Shown: positions 49,674-59,722, counted from the stretch's first letter. The stretch is 64,000 nt of DNA from Burkholderiales bacterium Ga0077547 (GCA_001464195.1 LNEY01000019.1:112056-176055); one strand, 5' to 3'. Numbers and translations are program-made. Notes: generated from the letters alone by a model not told the origin.

Positions 49674-51017
49674 TCACAACGGCGGCTCGCGCATTTCGAC
49701 GTACGTGCGCTGGCGCAACTCCTGGGTCCACTCGGCGTAGGCTTCTTCGTATTTCTTCTCGCGCAACAGGCTGCGGGCTTGTTCACGTTCCTGTCTGGCG
49801 TCGAGTGACGCCTGACGCCGCTCGAGCACCTGGATCAGGTGGATACCGAAACGCGAAATCACCGGGTCGGACACCTCGCCAATGGCGAGCGTGGCCATCG
49901 CGTCGTCGAACTCCGGCACGAAGGTGCCCGGCGTGGTCCAGCCAAGATCACCGCCTTGCGCAGCGCTGCCGTCTTCCGACCGCTCCTTGGCCAGCGCCTC
50001 GAAAGTTGCTGCGCCGGACACGATCTGTGCCTTCATCTCCGCGAGTTGCCGCATGGCAGCTGCCTGATCGAGCTGCGCGGTAGGGCGCAGCAGGATATGG
50101 CGCGAGTGGGTCTCGGTCACCGAGAACGCCTGCCCGTCGCGACGCTCGACGACCTTCAGCAGATGAAACCCCGCCCCCGTGCGCAACACGCTCGGCGCCA
50201 CTTGCCCAGCACCCACGCCGCGCACGTGCTCGATGAACGCATCGGGGAGACGCTCGACAGGGCGCAGGCCGAGCTCGCCACCGCTGACCTTGTCACGTTC
50301 ATCGGCCACCAACTCGCTGGCCACTGCCTCGAACGCTTCGCCCCCGCGGACGCGGGCCAGGGCCGCGTCGGCACGGCCCTTGAGCCGGGCGACTTCCGCG
50401 TCGGTGGCGGCTTCGGGCACGGGGATCAGGATCTGTGCGAGGTTGTACGAAGGCGTGGTCGCGTTGTCGGCGCGTTGCTTGGCCAGCAGGGCATCGACAT
50501 CGGCGTCGGTGATTCGAATGCGTGACTGCACTTCCCGCTCGCGCACCTTCTCGAGCAGCATCTGCTCGCGGACGTTCTTGCGGAAACGCGCGAAGTCGAT
50601 GCCTTCTCGCGCCAACTGTTCACGCATCTGGGCCATCGTGACCTTGTTCTGCGCCGCGACGTTGGCCACGGCGCGGTCAAGCTCCGCATCATCGATGCGC
50701 GGCCCGCTCTCGCGCGCAAACGCCAGTTGCGCACGCTCGTCGATCAGACCTTCGAGGATCTGCTTGCGCAGCACGCTCTCCGGCGGCAGGCGCTGCCCGG
50801 CACGCGCTGCGTTCTCACGCACGCGGGCCAGGCGCTGCTCGATTTCGATGGCCGTCACCAGCTCCTGGTTCACCACAGCCACGATGAAGTCACCCGGCTG
50901 AAGAACTTCTGCAGCCTGACGATCGGACTGTGCCCAGGCCTGCGGGGACACCATGGCAGTGGACATCAGCCCCGCGGTCAGCAAGGCGGCCATGATCGAT
51001 TTCAACGGTTCACTCAT
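49674..51017 (-). CDS. surA: Periplasmic chaperone/prolyl isomerase SurA
   Basis: 447 aa from ATG 51017 (MSEPLKSIMAALLTAGLMSTAMVSPQAWAQ is a clear signal peptide); the frame is open to 51080. SurA delivers unfolded outer-membrane proteins, including LptD, to the Bam complex. The N-domain has DFIVAVVNQELVTAIEIEQR and LIDERAQLAFARESG; two parvulin domains follow (about 180-280 and 290-395) with SGGELGLRPVERLPDAF and GGDLGWTTPGTFVPEFDDAM; the C-terminal helix FGIHLIQVLERRQA completes the fold. It overlaps the end of lptD by 8 bp, so client and chaperone are translationally linked. Confidence 0.95.
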   Translation of the reverse strand: MSEPLKSIMAALLTAGLMSTAMVSPQAWAQSDRQAAEVLQPGDFIVAVVNQELVTAIEIEQRLARVRENAARAGQRLPPESVLRKQILEGLIDERAQLAFARESGPRIDDAELDRAVANVAAQNKVTMAQMREQLAREGIDFARFRKNVREQMLLEKVREREVQSRIRITDADVDALLAKQRADNATTPSYNLAQILIPVPEAATDAEVARLKGRADAALARVRGGEAFEAVASELVADERDKVSGGELGLRPVERLPDAFIEHVRGVGAGQVAPSVLRTGAGFHLLKVVERRDGQAFSVTETHSRHILLRPTAQLDQAAAMRQLAEMKAQIVSGAATFEALAKERSEDGSAAQGGDLGWTTPGTFVPEFDDAMATLAIGEVSDPVISRFGIHLIQVLERRQASLDARQEREQARSLLREKKYEEAYAEWTQELRQRTYVEMREPPL

Positions 51018-53568
51018 ACAGAAGATTCGAGGACTGCGTGGCCTGTGGCCCGTCGCGCAAAAGGCGATACCCCGGTACATTGTCCTTCAGCACTTGAAGC
51101 GGGTTCGAGCCCAGTCGAGATAAACCGACGAATTCGATTTGAAACAGCAGTCGGGTGGTTGCCTTGGTGCTGCCAGTGGACAACCGCTCAGCCACGACAC
51201 GGGCGATCCAGCAGCCGGCGTCGTACTCGAATCCCATGATGCCGTCGACGAGCCGGCTGTCGCGGGTGCTGTAGTTGATGCGACCCACGGTGTACAGAGA
51301 GCCCGTGCACGTGCCGAGGTTGCCGCGGCCGTCATCGGCCAGCCCGCTGAGGTCGGGCGTGCGGCCATAGATCGGCCATTGCCAGCCGGTCTCGACTTGC
51401 TGACTGGCGCCACGGACCTGCCGGTAGATCAGGCTCACCGTGCGGAACGGCGACGGTGAATAAGTGACACCGCTGGTCGAGGTGATCAACGCATTGACCT
51501 GTGGGTTGTATTGCAGCGTGCTGCCCAGGGTCCAGTTGGGGATCACACTGGTCGACCCCAGCAGCAGCAGGTCAGACACACGCCGGGTCAACGGGGTTCC
51601 CAGCGGCGTGATGCGCTGGTCGCGCAAGAGGTAGCGCTGCACGGCGCCCAGGCGCATGACTTCCGCGCCCGTTTGCGGGTTGATCAGCCGGGTGTTCGCA
51701 CCGGCTATCACTTGGTTGGAGTCCGAGACCCGGTCGATGCCCGAGAAGGCGTTCTCGCTGAATGCCGTCTCGAAGTTCAGGTCGCGCGCTGCCGAGTCGA
51801 AGATGGGGAAGTCGCTCTGTTTGCGGTACGGCGTGTACACGTAGAGCACGCGAGGCTCCAGCGTCTGCAGCAAATCGGTGCCGAACCAGTTGGATTCGCG
51901 CTCCAGGACCCAGGCGCTGTCGAGGCTGACCGTGGGGATGACGCGTGAGGCCTTCTTGTCGCCCCCGGGGACGACCCCGCGCCCCAGCGAATACGCTGCC
52001 GCGTTCAGCGCCAGCTTCGGGGTCAGTGTCCAACCGGGCGTGGTGACCCACGGATAGCTGATCGACGTCAGCGCATGTACTCGGTCGCCGTCAAGTCGCT
52101 TGGCCTCGATGGTCGAACCCGGGTTGGTGAAGCGGTTGTATTCGCCCTCGAAGCTGATGTCGAACCCATTGCCGACCGTCTGCAGCGTACGCGCGCCGAT
52201 CTGCGGCAAACGCTGATACGGCGTGATGATCTGCGATTCGGGGTCCTGCAGCACCTGCCAGCGTTGCACGCGCGCGTAGGTTGTCCAGTCGCCCATCTCA
52301 TGCGAGGCCTGGATATCCGACAGCAGCAAGCGCGGTGTGAATGTGGCGGGATCGCGCTGGAAGTCTTTCCAGTAGTCGTCGTCGGACACGCGCTTGATGT
52401 TGATGGACAAGCGCGTCGCTTCGGAGAAGTCCGCCTCGTGTACGGCGCCCAGCGAATAGCGCGAGCGGTTGGCCACGTTGTCGTCGGGCAGGAAGTTGAA
52501 GTTGAACTGCCCTTTGTAGCTGGGTTCGAGGTAGCGGAACTCGGTGTCCAGGCCGACCCCTCGGCGCAGGCTGACTGAGGGCGTCAACGTGGCGTCGCGG
52601 TTCGGTGCAATGTTCCAGTACCAGGGGGCTTCGACACGAACCCCCGCGTTGCTGTCGATGGCCACACTTGGCGGCAGCCAGCCCGATTTGCGCTCGTTGG
52701 TCAGAGGGAAGCTGAGCTCCGGCGCCCACAGGATGGGCACACCCAGAAAGCGCAGCACCGCACCCTTCGCAACACCGGTGTTGGTATCGAAGTCGGTGTC
52801 GATCTGGTCACTGCTGAGCAGCCAGGCCGGGTCGCCGCTGCCGTCGGCCGGGCAACTGCTGTAGGTCGCATTGGTGGCCACCGAACGCTGCGGGCCGATG
52901 AAGTCGATGCGCTCCGCGGTGCCACCGGCCTGCGTGCGACCAAAGAAATAGGTTGGGTTGAGGAAGTAGCCTTCGAAGCGTTGCGTCTTCAGCTGCAACT
53001 CGGGCCCGCTGTAGAGGTTCTTGTCCTGCGTGATGCTCACGTTGCCACGCGCCACCGCCAGGTCTTCGGCCTGGTCGTAGGTCAACCGATCGGTGGTGAT
53101 GGACAGATTGCCACGCCGCAGCCGGGCATCCCCCTCGACCACCGCGTCGAGATCAGGGCGGCCTCGCAGCGTCTGACCCTGCACCGCAATGGGCAGCAGC
53201 TTCGCTGCTTCGCCGGTGGGCGGTGGCTGCAGGCTGCGCGAGATCTTCAACGCAATACCCGAATCGGTCAGCGCCAGCGGCGCTGGCGCAATCGGGGCGG
53301 TGGGGCTCGCGAGCGGCTTACCGGCGGGTGTGACGCCGCGCAATGGGGTGCCCCACTGCGGCACTGGCGCGTTGCTGGCCGGCTCGGGGGAGAGGTTGGT
53401 CGGGGCCAGCGTCGCGTCGATGGGCGGACGGCCCCACTGCGCGCAGGCCTGGCCCACCGCGGTGACCAGCACGGTGGCCAACAGCGCGCGAGGCCAAGCG
53501 CAGCGGCGGCCCGCGACGACAGCGGGGCCGCCGGAACGCAGCGAACAGGCAGGTGAGCGGAGCAACAA
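51010..53568 (-). CDS. lptD: LPS-assembly protein LptD
   Basis: 852 aa outer-membrane protein that inserts lipopolysaccharide into the outer leaflet with LptE. It has an Arg-rich start, a signal ending near QACAQ, and then a beta-jellyroll N-domain (LRRGNLSITTDRLTYDQAEDLAVARGNVSI), with DLDAVVEGD in front of it. The rest is the barrel, with typical alternating strands (PWYWNIAPNRDATLTPSV, YNPQVNALITSTSGVTYS) and a C-terminal LGSNPLQVLKDNVPGYR. Cysteines are few (for example in YSSCPADG and GTCTGSL), a partial match to the disulfides seen in E. coli. It overlaps surA by 8 bp and is divergent from the AmgK-type gene. Confidence 0.94.
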   Translation of the reverse strand: MLLRSPACSLRSGGPAVVAGRRCAWPRALLATVLVTAVGQACAQWGRPPIDATLAPTNLSPEPASNAPVPQWGTPLRGVTPAGKPLASPTAPIAPAPLALTDSGIALKISRSLQPPPTGEAAKLLPIAVQGQTLRGRPDLDAVVEGDARLRRGNLSITTDRLTYDQAEDLAVARGNVSITQDKNLYSGPELQLKTQRFEGYFLNPTYFFGRTQAGGTAERIDFIGPQRSVATNATYSSCPADGSGDPAWLLSSDQIDTDFDTNTGVAKGAVLRFLGVPILWAPELSFPLTNERKSGWLPPSVAIDSNAGVRVEAPWYWNIAPNRDATLTPSVSLRRGVGLDTEFRYLEPSYKGQFNFNFLPDDNVANRSRYSLGAVHEADFSEATRLSINIKRVSDDDYWKDFQRDPATFTPRLLLSDIQASHEMGDWTTYARVQRWQVLQDPESQIITPYQRLPQIGARTLQTVGNGFDISFEGEYNRFTNPGSTIEAKRLDGDRVHALTSISYPWVTTPGWTLTPKLALNAAAYSLGRGVVPGGDKKASRVIPTVSLDSAWVLERESNWFGTDLLQTLEPRVLYVYTPYRKQSDFPIFDSAARDLNFETAFSENAFSGIDRVSDSNQVIAGANTRLINPQTGAEVMRLGAVQRYLLRDQRITPLGTPLTRRVSDLLLLGSTSVIPNWTLGSTLQYNPQVNALITSTSGVTYSPSPFRTVSLIYRQVRGASQQVETGWQWPIYGRTPDLSGLADDGRGNLGTCTGSLYTVGRINYSTRDSRLVDGIMGFEYDAGCWIARVVAERLSTGSTKATTRLLFQIEFVGLSRLGSNPLQVLKDNVPGYRLLRDGPQATQSSNLLYE

Positions 53569-53698
53569 AGACGGAGAAGGGCAGACGGAGAGGTGGCGTG
53601 CGCCACGAGTGCGAACAGCGGTTTGTAAAATCGATTATCCATGAGGGTGCGTGCGCACAAACCCGCAGGCCACCCGAGACCTCAGGTACCGCCACACG

Positions 53699-54766
53699 AT
53701 GAACACCCCCAGCGACAAGTCCTCCCAAGCCGTGGTCTGGGCAGACGACCGGCGCCGAGACGCCTTCACCCGCTGGCTTGCCGAGCTGGTGCCAGCGCAC
53801 GGACTGCGGCCGAACACCCTTCGGCCTGCCTCCAGCGACGCCAGCTTCCGCCGCTACCTCCGCATCGATGGTGCCAGCGGGAGCTTCATCGTGATGGATG
53901 CGCCGCCCGAGCATGAAGACGTGCGCCCCTTCGTCCACGTGGCCGGCCTGATCGCGTCCGCCAGGTTGAACGCCCCGCAGGTTCTGGCGCAGGATGTTGC
54001 GCACGGGTTTCTGCTCCTCAGTGACCTGGGTTCCAGGCTTTACCTGGCCGAGCTGCAGCAGGCCGTGGCCGCGGGCGACACCCCGAGCATCGATCGACTG
54101 ATGCGTTCCGCCATGTCCACGCTGGTGATGTGGCAACAGCACGTCGACGCCAGCACCCTGCCCGCCTATGACGCCGCGCTGCTGCGGCGTGAGTTGGCAC
54201 TGTTTCCAGAGTGGTGCGTGCAGCGCGAGTTCGGCGTCACCTGGGACGCCGAACAACAGGCCGTTTGGGCCTCCTCGTGCAACCTGCTGGTGACCAGCGC
54301 CCTCGCGCAGCCCACGGTCGCGGTGCACCGCGACTACATGCCGCGCAATCTGATGGTCTGTGACGATGGCCCCGGCATCCTCGACTTCCAGGACGCGGTG
54401 CGCGGGCCGATCAGCTACGACGTGGCCTCGATGGTGCGCGACGCCTTCATCAGCTGGGACGAGGAGCAGGAACTCGACTTTGCGATCCGCTACTGGCAGC
54501 AGGCGCGCCAGGCCGGCCTGCCGGTGCCGGCCGATTTCGGCGAATTCTGGAAGCCGCTCGAATGGATGGGCCTGCAGCGCCATCTGAAGGTGCTCGGCAT
54601 CTTTTGCCGTCTCAAGCACCGCGACGGCAAGCCGGCCTACAGCGCCGATCTGCCACGCTTTTTCGCGTATGCACACAAGGTGGCAACCCGCTACGAAGGG
54701 CTGGGCCCACTGGCCCGGCTGATCGAGCCCTTGATGGGCGCCACACGGGTCGAGGCGTTCTATTGA
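53699..54766 (+). CDS. amgK: AmgK-type N-acetylmuramate/N-acetylglucosamine kinase (aminoglycoside phosphotransferase fold)
   Basis: 355 aa from ATG 53699; ATG 53651 would extend by 16 residues. AmgK phosphorylates the anomeric carbon of N-acetylmuramate and N-acetylglucosamine for cell-wall recycling. The kinase-like catalytic loop VHRDYMPRNLMV and metal Asp in ILDFQDAVRGPISYD are intact. SDASFRRYLRID and FLLLSDLGSRLYL are typical of the family. AmgK is usually followed by murU; here a sterol-desaturase-like gene follows instead, so murU must be elsewhere or absent. It is divergent from lptD, the arrangement seen in many Burkholderiales and pseudomonads. Confidence 0.88.
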   Translation: MNTPSDKSSQAVVWADDRRRDAFTRWLAELVPAHGLRPNTLRPASSDASFRRYLRIDGASGSFIVMDAPPEHEDVRPFVHVAGLIASARLNAPQVLAQDVAHGFLLLSDLGSRLYLAELQQAVAAGDTPSIDRLMRSAMSTLVMWQQHVDASTLPAYDAALLRRELALFPEWCVQREFGVTWDAEQQAVWASSCNLLVTSALAQPTVAVHRDYMPRNLMVCDDGPGILDFQDAVRGPISYDVASMVRDAFISWDEEQELDFAIRYWQQARQAGLPVPADFGEFWKPLEWMGLQRHLKVLGIFCRLKHRDGKPAYSADLPRFFAYAHKVATRYEGLGPLARLIEPLMGATRVEAFY

Positions 54767-54786
54767 CGTCCAGCTCGATCAACATC

Positions 54787-55530
54787 ATGAACTTGCCCGC
54801 TTCGACACTGACGCTGCTGCTCACCGTGGCGGTGGCCATCGGTTTGATGGGGCTGGAGCGTCTGCGTCCCAACCGGGCTTACACCGCCGATTGGCCATGG
54901 GTGCTGCGCGTGGCGTCGTTGGCCTGCGTGGGCATCGGCCTGACGCTCCTGATGGGCGCAGTCATCGACCGGCTGGTCGGGGCACCCGGGCTATTGCAGC
55001 GCGACAGCGCGCTCACCGCACTGCCGGACTGGCTGCAGGGCTTTGTCGGCTACGTGTGCGTGACCTTCTTCGTCTACTGGTGGCACCGCTGGCGCCATCA
55101 CAGCGACTTGCTGTGGCGCTTTTTCCATCAGATCCACCACAGCACGCACCGGCTGGAGGCGGCCACCGCGTTCTATGCCCACCCGAATGACTTCGTTGGC
55201 AATGCGCTGATCGTCAGCGGCGTGTCGTACGGCCTGCTTGGCTACGGGCTGGATGCGGCCGCCTGGACCGCCTTCTGGGTCGGCGTGTTCGATCTGTGGG
55301 AACACACCAACCTGCGCACCCCGCGCTGGTTGGGTTATGTGGTGGTGCGGCCCGAGATGCACCGCGTGCACCACGAGAAGGACCGACACCGCAGCAATTA
55401 CGGCATCCCGATCTGGGACATGTTGTTCGGGACCTTTGAGAACTCCAAGCGTGCCGTGGACTGTGGATTCACTCCCGCGCAGGAACGCCAGCTGGTGTCG
55501 ATGCTGCGATTCAAGAACATCGATCACTGA
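54787..55530 (+). CDS. Sterol desaturase/fatty acid hydroxylase family membrane protein
   Basis: 247 aa integral membrane protein starting 20 bp after amgK. It carries the di-iron histidine clusters of the family: YWWHRWRHHSDLLW, FHQIHHSTHRLE and MHRVHHEKDRHRSNYG. Four hydrophobic segments are visible (about 5-20, 38-60, 78-95 and 138-170). Members hydroxylate or desaturate lipids using O2. The exact substrate is not known, and the organism is unlikely to make sterols, so a fatty acid or hopanoid-type lipid is inferred. It is convergent with mnmE. Confidence 0.9.
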   Translation: MNLPASTLTLLLTVAVAIGLMGLERLRPNRAYTADWPWVLRVASLACVGIGLTLLMGAVIDRLVGAPGLLQRDSALTALPDWLQGFVGYVCVTFFVYWWHRWRHHSDLLWRFFHQIHHSTHRLEAATAFYAHPNDFVGNALIVSGVSYGLLGYGLDAAAWTAFWVGVFDLWEHTNLRTPRWLGYVVVRPEMHRVHHEKDRHRSNYGIPIWDMLFGTFENSKRAVDCGFTPAQERQLVSMLRFKNIDH

Positions 55531-55551
55531 TCGTCGAGCGATCGGTCACCG

Positions 55552-56979
55552 TCACTTCCCGATACAGAAGCGGCTGAAGATTTCGCCGAGCAAATCGTCG
55601 GGCGTCGAGTGGCCGACGATCTCGCCGAGCGCACGTTGCGCCAGACGCAACTCCTCGGCGAGCAGCTCGAGCGCCGGGGCTGGACGGCGCAAGGTCGCCG
55701 TCGCGACATCGACGTGCTCGCGCGTTTGCGCCAGGGCCTGCAAGTGGCGAGCGCGAGCGGTGTAGACGCCTTCCGGGTGGTCGTGCCAGCCGGCCAGTTG
55801 CAGCAGCCGTTGGCGCAGAGGGTCGATCCCGGTGCCGGTGTGGGCCGACAGGCTCAGGCCTTCGGACCCGATGGCTGCGGGCACGTCGACCGGCTGCAGA
55901 TCGACCTTGTTGTAGACGTCGAGCACACGTCGGGCCTCGACAAGTGAAGGTGGCAACTGCTGTCGAATGACGGCGTCGCCTGCGGCATAGCTCGGTTCGT
56001 CGAGGCGTGTCAGGTCGTGCAGGAACAGAATGGCATCGGCGGCCTCGATTTCGCGCCAGCTCCGCTCGATGCCGATGCGCTCGATCGGGTCGTCGGTGTG
56101 CGCTGCATCGCGCAGGCCGGCGGTGTCGACCACATGGACGGGAACGCCCTTGATCTGGATGGTCTGGCTGACCTTGTCTCGCGTGGTGCCGGCTATCGGG
56201 GTGACGATGGCCAGTTCGGCACCCGACAAGGCGTTCAGCAGCGAGCTCTTGCCCACGTTGGGCTGGCCGGCGATCACCACCGTGATGCCGTCCCGCAGCA
56301 GCGCACCCTGCCGCGTGGTGTCCTCGATGCGGCGCAGCCGCTCGCTGATGGCGGCAAGTTGCCCGTCCGCGTCGGCCCGCTGCAGGAAGTCGATGTCTTC
56401 TTCGGGAAAGTCCAGTGTCGCCTCGACCAGCATGCGCAGGCGCATCAGCTGCTCGTCGAGCGCGCGGATCTCGGTGGAGAAGCCGCCGCTGAGCGACCGG
56501 GTGGCCGAGCGCGCAGCCGCTTCAGTGCTGGCATCGATCAGGTCGCTGACGGCTTCGGCCTGCGCCAGATCGAGCTTGTCGTTCAGGTAGGCACGCTCGG
56601 TGAACTCGCCCGGCAGTGCGAGGCGCAGGCCGGGCAGCGCCGTAGCGCCGGTTTCGGCGTCGACCGCCGTGGCCGCCTCCAGGCAGCGCGCCAACAGCAG
56701 CTGCAGCACGACCGGCCCGCCGTGGGCCTGCAGCTCGAGCACATCCTCTCCAGTGTAGGAATGCGGCGCAGGGAAGTAAAGGGCCAGTCCGTGGTCGATC
56801 GGCGCGCCTTGGGCGTCGAGAAACGGCCCATAGCTTGCCTGGCGAGGGGCCAGTGGCCGCGGGCACAACTGCGCGATCAGCGGGCGCAGATCGCGACCCG
56901 ACACCCGCACGATGCCGACCGCCGCCCGGCCGGGCGCGGTGGCAATGGCAACGATGGGATCGTGGTGTCGCGGCAGCAT
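55552..56979 (-). CDS. mnmE: tRNA modification GTPase MnmE
   Basis: 475 aa from ATG 56979; ATG 56988 is close by and possible. MnmE, with MnmG, makes the 5-carboxymethylaminomethyl group on wobble uridine of some tRNAs. The N-domain for folate binding opens with [22 protein letters not shown]. The G domain has G1 [15 protein letters not shown]2/G3 TRDKVSQ and DTAGLRDA, and G4 YNKVD. The C-terminal end is FCIGK, the essential CxGK motif, so the gene is complete. It follows yidC on the same strand, the usual rpmH-rnpA-yidD-yidC-mnmE order. Confidence 0.97.
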   Translation of the reverse strand: MLPRHHDPIVAIATAPGRAAVGIVRVSGRDLRPLIAQLCPRPLAPRQASYGPFLDAQGAPIDHGLALYFPAPHSYTGEDVLELQAHGGPVVLQLLLARCLEAATAVDAETGATALPGLRLALPGEFTERAYLNDKLDLAQAEAVSDLIDASTEAAARSATRSLSGGFSTEIRALDEQLMRLRMLVEATLDFPEEDIDFLQRADADGQLAAISERLRRIEDTTRQGALLRDGITVVIAGQPNVGKSSLLNALSGAELAIVTPIAGTTRDKVSQTIQIKGVPVHVVDTAGLRDAAHTDDPIERIGIERSWREIEAADAILFLHDLTRLDEPSYAAGDAVIRQQLPPSLVEARRVLDVYNKVDLQPVDVPAAIGSEGLSLSAHTGTGIDPLRQRLLQLAGWHDHPEGVYTARARHLQALAQTREHVDVATATLRRPAPALELLAEELRLAQRALGEIVGHSTPDDLLGEIFSRFCIGK

Positions 56980-57029
56980 GCGGCGCATTCTCTGCGACGC
57001 GCCCGCGGCCGCGGGCCGCGCAGGGCCAG

Positions 57030-58754
57030 CTACTTGCCGAGCACGCCCAGCTGCTTGTTGATGGCGTACTGCTGAGCGATCGACAGGATGTTGTTGGTCA
57101 GCCAGTACAGCACCAGACCGGCCGGGAAGACGAAGAACATCACCGAGAACAACAGCGGCATGATCCACATCATCTTGGCCTGCATCGGGTCGGCCGGGAT
57201 CGGGTTCAGCCAGGTCTGCAACAGGCTGGTCGCGGTCATCAGCAACGGCAGGATGAAGTACGGGTCTTTGGCCGACAGGTCGGTGATCCAGCCGATCCAG
57301 GGGGCGTTGCGCATCTCAACGCTGGCCAGCAACACCCAGTACAGCGCGATGAAGAACGGCATCTGCACGAAGATCGGCAGGCAGCCGCCGAGCGGGTTGA
57401 CCTTTTCTTCGCGGTAGATGCGCATCATTTCCTGCTGCATCTGCTGCGGCTTGTCCTTCAGCCGCTCGCGCATCTCGGCCACCTTCGGGCCCACGGCCTT
57501 CATCTTGGCCATCGAGCGGTAGGCGGTGGCGTTGAGCCAGTAGAAGGCGACCTTCAGCAGCACCACCAGCCCAACGATGGCCCAGCCCCAGTTGCCCATC
57601 AGCTTGTGCAGCTGGGTCAGCAGCCAGAACAACGGCTTCGAGAGAACGGTCAGCCAGCCATAGTCCTTGACCAGCTCGAGCCCCGGGGCCAACTGGCTCA
57701 GCTTGTCTTCTTCCTGTGGTCCGGCAAAGAGGCGCGCATCCAGCGTCTGCGTGGCGCCAGGCGCGAGCTCGCCCATCGGCACGATCATGCCGACGGCGTA
57801 CTGATTGGCGTCGACCTTGCGGGTGAAGAACTCGCGCGGTCGCTGGTCGTCGGTGGTAGCGCCAAGCAGCCAGGCGCTGGCAAAGTAGTGCTGCACCATC
57901 GCGATCCAGCCGTTGTCTGCCGCCGTGTCGTGATCGGGCTTCTCGTTGGGGCCACGCTTCTCGATCGTCTTGAACTCGACCTTCTGGAACTTGGTGGCTT
58001 CGGTGTAGATCGCCGGTCCGGTGAAGGTGAAATAGAAACTCGATTCGCCCTCCGGCGGATTGCCGTCGCGCAAAAACTGGAAGTAGACCTGCGGCGTGAC
58101 GGGCGCGCTGGAATCGTTAACCACTTCGTGCTTCACCGCGACCACGTAGCTGCCGCGCTGGAAGGTGTAGGTTTTGCGCAGCTTGACGCCGCCGATCTCG
58201 GGCGATTCGAGGCTCACCGTCAGGCTGTCCTGACCCTCCTGCAGCGTCCGATCGCCAGGCAGCAGCGTGAACGCCGTGAGGTGATTCGGCAGGCTGGCGC
58301 CGCCCTGCGCCGCGATCAGGCCGGTTTGGGCCTTGTACAAGCGGGTGCTGGACTCGTCGAACAGCAGCACGTTCTTGTCCTGGTCCAGGTGGTCGACTTG
58401 CTTGAGCAGCTCAAGGCGAACGAACGAGCCGCCAGCGGTATCGATGGTCGCCTTGACCACATCCGTGGTGATGTCGATCTTTTGCGACAAGGCGACAGCG
58501 TCGGCCGCTGTGGGCCCGTTGGCAGGGACCGCGCCCGGGTCCGCCATCACGCCGGCCGCGCTGGGCACGGCGCTGGTCGAGGCAGCGGGGCTGCCAGAGG
58601 TGTTGGCCGACACCGGGCCGGTCGCGGCAGGCGCACTGACCGGTGGCGGACCGAACATTGATGGCTGTCCGTTGTGCTTGTTCCAGGCGTCCCACAACAA
58701 GACGAGCGACATCAGGAACACCGCCCAAAGCAGGGTGCGACGCATTTCGGTCAT
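57030..58754 (-). CDS. yidC: Membrane protein insertase YidC
   Basis: 574 aa from ATG 58754, which overlaps the yidD stop by 4 bp. YidC inserts proteins into the inner membrane alone or with Sec. There is an N-terminal anchor ([21 protein letters not shown]), a large periplasmic beta domain (about 90-340), and then the five-helix insertase core with [47 protein letters not shown] and [23 protein letters not shown]. The NPLGGCLP stretch is the family hallmark. The C-terminus is short (KQLGVLGK). Confidence 0.97.
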   Translation of the reverse strand: MTEMRRTLLWAVFLMSLVLLWDAWNKHNGQPSMFGPPPVSAPAATGPVSANTSGSPAASTSAVPSAAGVMADPGAVPANGPTAADAVALSQKIDITTDVVKATIDTAGGSFVRLELLKQVDHLDQDKNVLLFDESSTRLYKAQTGLIAAQGGASLPNHLTAFTLLPGDRTLQEGQDSLTVSLESPEIGGVKLRKTYTFQRGSYVVAVKHEVVNDSSAPVTPQVYFQFLRDGNPPEGESSFYFTFTGPAIYTEATKFQKVEFKTIEKRGPNEKPDHDTAADNGWIAMVQHYFASAWLLGATTDDQRPREFFTRKVDANQYAVGMIVPMGELAPGATQTLDARLFAGPQEEDKLSQLAPGLELVKDYGWLTVLSKPLFWLLTQLHKLMGNWGWAIVGLVVLLKVAFYWLNATAYRSMAKMKAVGPKVAEMRERLKDKPQQMQQEMMRIYREEKVNPLGGCLPIFVQMPFFIALYWVLLASVEMRNAPWIGWITDLSAKDPYFILPLLMTATSLLQTWLNPIPADPMQAKMMWIMPLLFSVMFFVFPAGLVLYWLTNNILSIAQQYAINKQLGVLGK

Positions 58755-59077
58755 GACGATTTCTTTTCGAGAAGATCCCCGGCCGCCGGCGTGGGCGCTG
58801 GCACCTGATTGGGAGAGATGGAGCAAGGTAGGGGAACCGGGTCGCAACCGCCTGCGCACCAGGGGTGACAACGCAGCAATCGCCGGGCACTCAGGTAAGC
58901 GCCTGTTGCGGCGCCGTGGGTTTCCAGGGCCGTCAGCGCATACCTTGAACAGGTCGGCTCGAAGCGACAGGCTGATCCCAGCCAAGGGCTGAGCAACAGA
59001 CGATAGGCCTTCACCGTGCCGATCAGCACTTGCTGAACTGGCGACCGACGCAGCGGTGGATTGAATGCGAGCTTCAT
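58751..59077 (-). CDS. yidD: Membrane protein insertion efficiency factor YidD
   Basis: 108 aa from ATG 59077, which overlaps the rnpA stop by 4 bp (ATGA). YidD is a small inner-membrane-associated protein that helps YidC insertion. The core VKAYRLLLSPWLGSACRFEPTCSRYALTALETHG and RRLLRCHPWCAGGCDPVP carry the family's cysteines and the pattern CRFxPTCSxYA. The C-terminal tail [20 protein letters not shown] is longer than in E. coli. It lies between rnpA and yidC with overlaps on both sides, so the four genes form one unit. Confidence 0.95.
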   Translation of the reverse strand: MKLAFNPPLRRSPVQQVLIGTVKAYRLLLSPWLGSACRFEPTCSRYALTALETHGAATGAYLSARRLLRCHPWCAGGCDPVPLPCSISPNQVPAPTPAAGDLLEKKSS

Positions 59078-59553
59078 CGCGCTGTGCGGCCTGCGGCGGC
59101 CGCCATCAACGTCGACAGCTCTGCGGCAACGATGCCACTCAGCCGCTCGGATGCCGCACTGATGAACTCCGTGCGGGCAAACGGTGTGCGCAACCTGACC
59201 ACCCACAGCCCGGCTGGTAGCGTTGCCGCAGCACTGTCGATGGCCGCCCGGATGCGCCGCTTCAGCAAGGTGCGCGTGACGGCCCGCTTGGCATTCCGTT
59301 TCGGCACCACCATGCCCAGCCACAGGCCCGTCAGCGGCTGTTGATCCACAGGCAGGGAAAGCTCGGGGGTCGCGGCTGTTGACAAGTCTGCTTCGCCCGG
59401 ACTTTTAACCCGCACTTTGCGGGTCGTCTGGTGGCGCGGGAGATGGTGCACTGCGAAGTGCGCTGTGCGCGCACGGGGTGGCGCATTGAGCACCTGCGTG
59501 AAGTCGCTGGCTTCGGTCAGTGCGCGGATCACGGCGATTCGCTGTGCGCTCAC
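59074..59553 (-). CDS. rnpA: Ribonuclease P protein component
   Basis: 159 aa if GTG 59553 is the start, 34 bp after rpmH. No ATG lies within reach of the homologous part; the earlier ATG choices fall inside rpmH. RnpA binds the RNase P RNA and helps tRNA 5' maturation. The signature RNR motif region is PKRNAKRAVTRTLLKRRIR. The front (ALTEASDFTQVLN) and VVPKRNAKRAV match the family. It is longer than the usual about 120 aa because of an unconserved middle segment (KVRVKSPGEADLSTAATPEL). Overlap with yidD (4 bp) indicates a common message. Confidence 0.88.
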   Translation of the reverse strand: MSAQRIAVIRALTEASDFTQVLNAPPRARTAHFAVHHLPRHQTTRKVRVKSPGEADLSTAATPELSLPVDQQPLTGLWLGMVVPKRNAKRAVTRTLLKRRIRAAIDSAAATLPAGLWVVRLRTPFARTEFISAASERLSGIVAAELSTLMAAAAGRTAR

Positions 59554-59587
59554 CGTGCGTTGCCTGCGCTCAGGCGATCGCTCTCGC

Positions 59588-59722
59588 TCAGACCGCCAGA
59601 CGCTTGCGGCCCTTCGCACGCCGGGCATTGATGACGGCCCGACCACCGCGTGTTTTCATGCGAACCAGAAAGCCGTGGGTGCGGGCGCGGCGAGTCTTCG
59701 AAGCTTGGTAAGTGCGTTTCAT
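59588..59722 (-). CDS. rpmH: 50S ribosomal protein L34
   Basis: 44 aa, exactly the family size, and not among the longer open frames. Translated on the minus strand from ATG 59722 it begins [18 protein letters not shown] and ends with [11 protein letters not shown] then TGA. The protein is small and very basic, as L34 always is. It is the first gene of the rpmH-rnpA-yidD-yidC-mnmE run and lies beside the dnaA region, the standard location near the replication origin. Confidence 0.95.
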   Translation of the reverse strand: MKRTYQASKTRRARTHGFLVRMKTRGGRAVINARRAKGRKRLAV

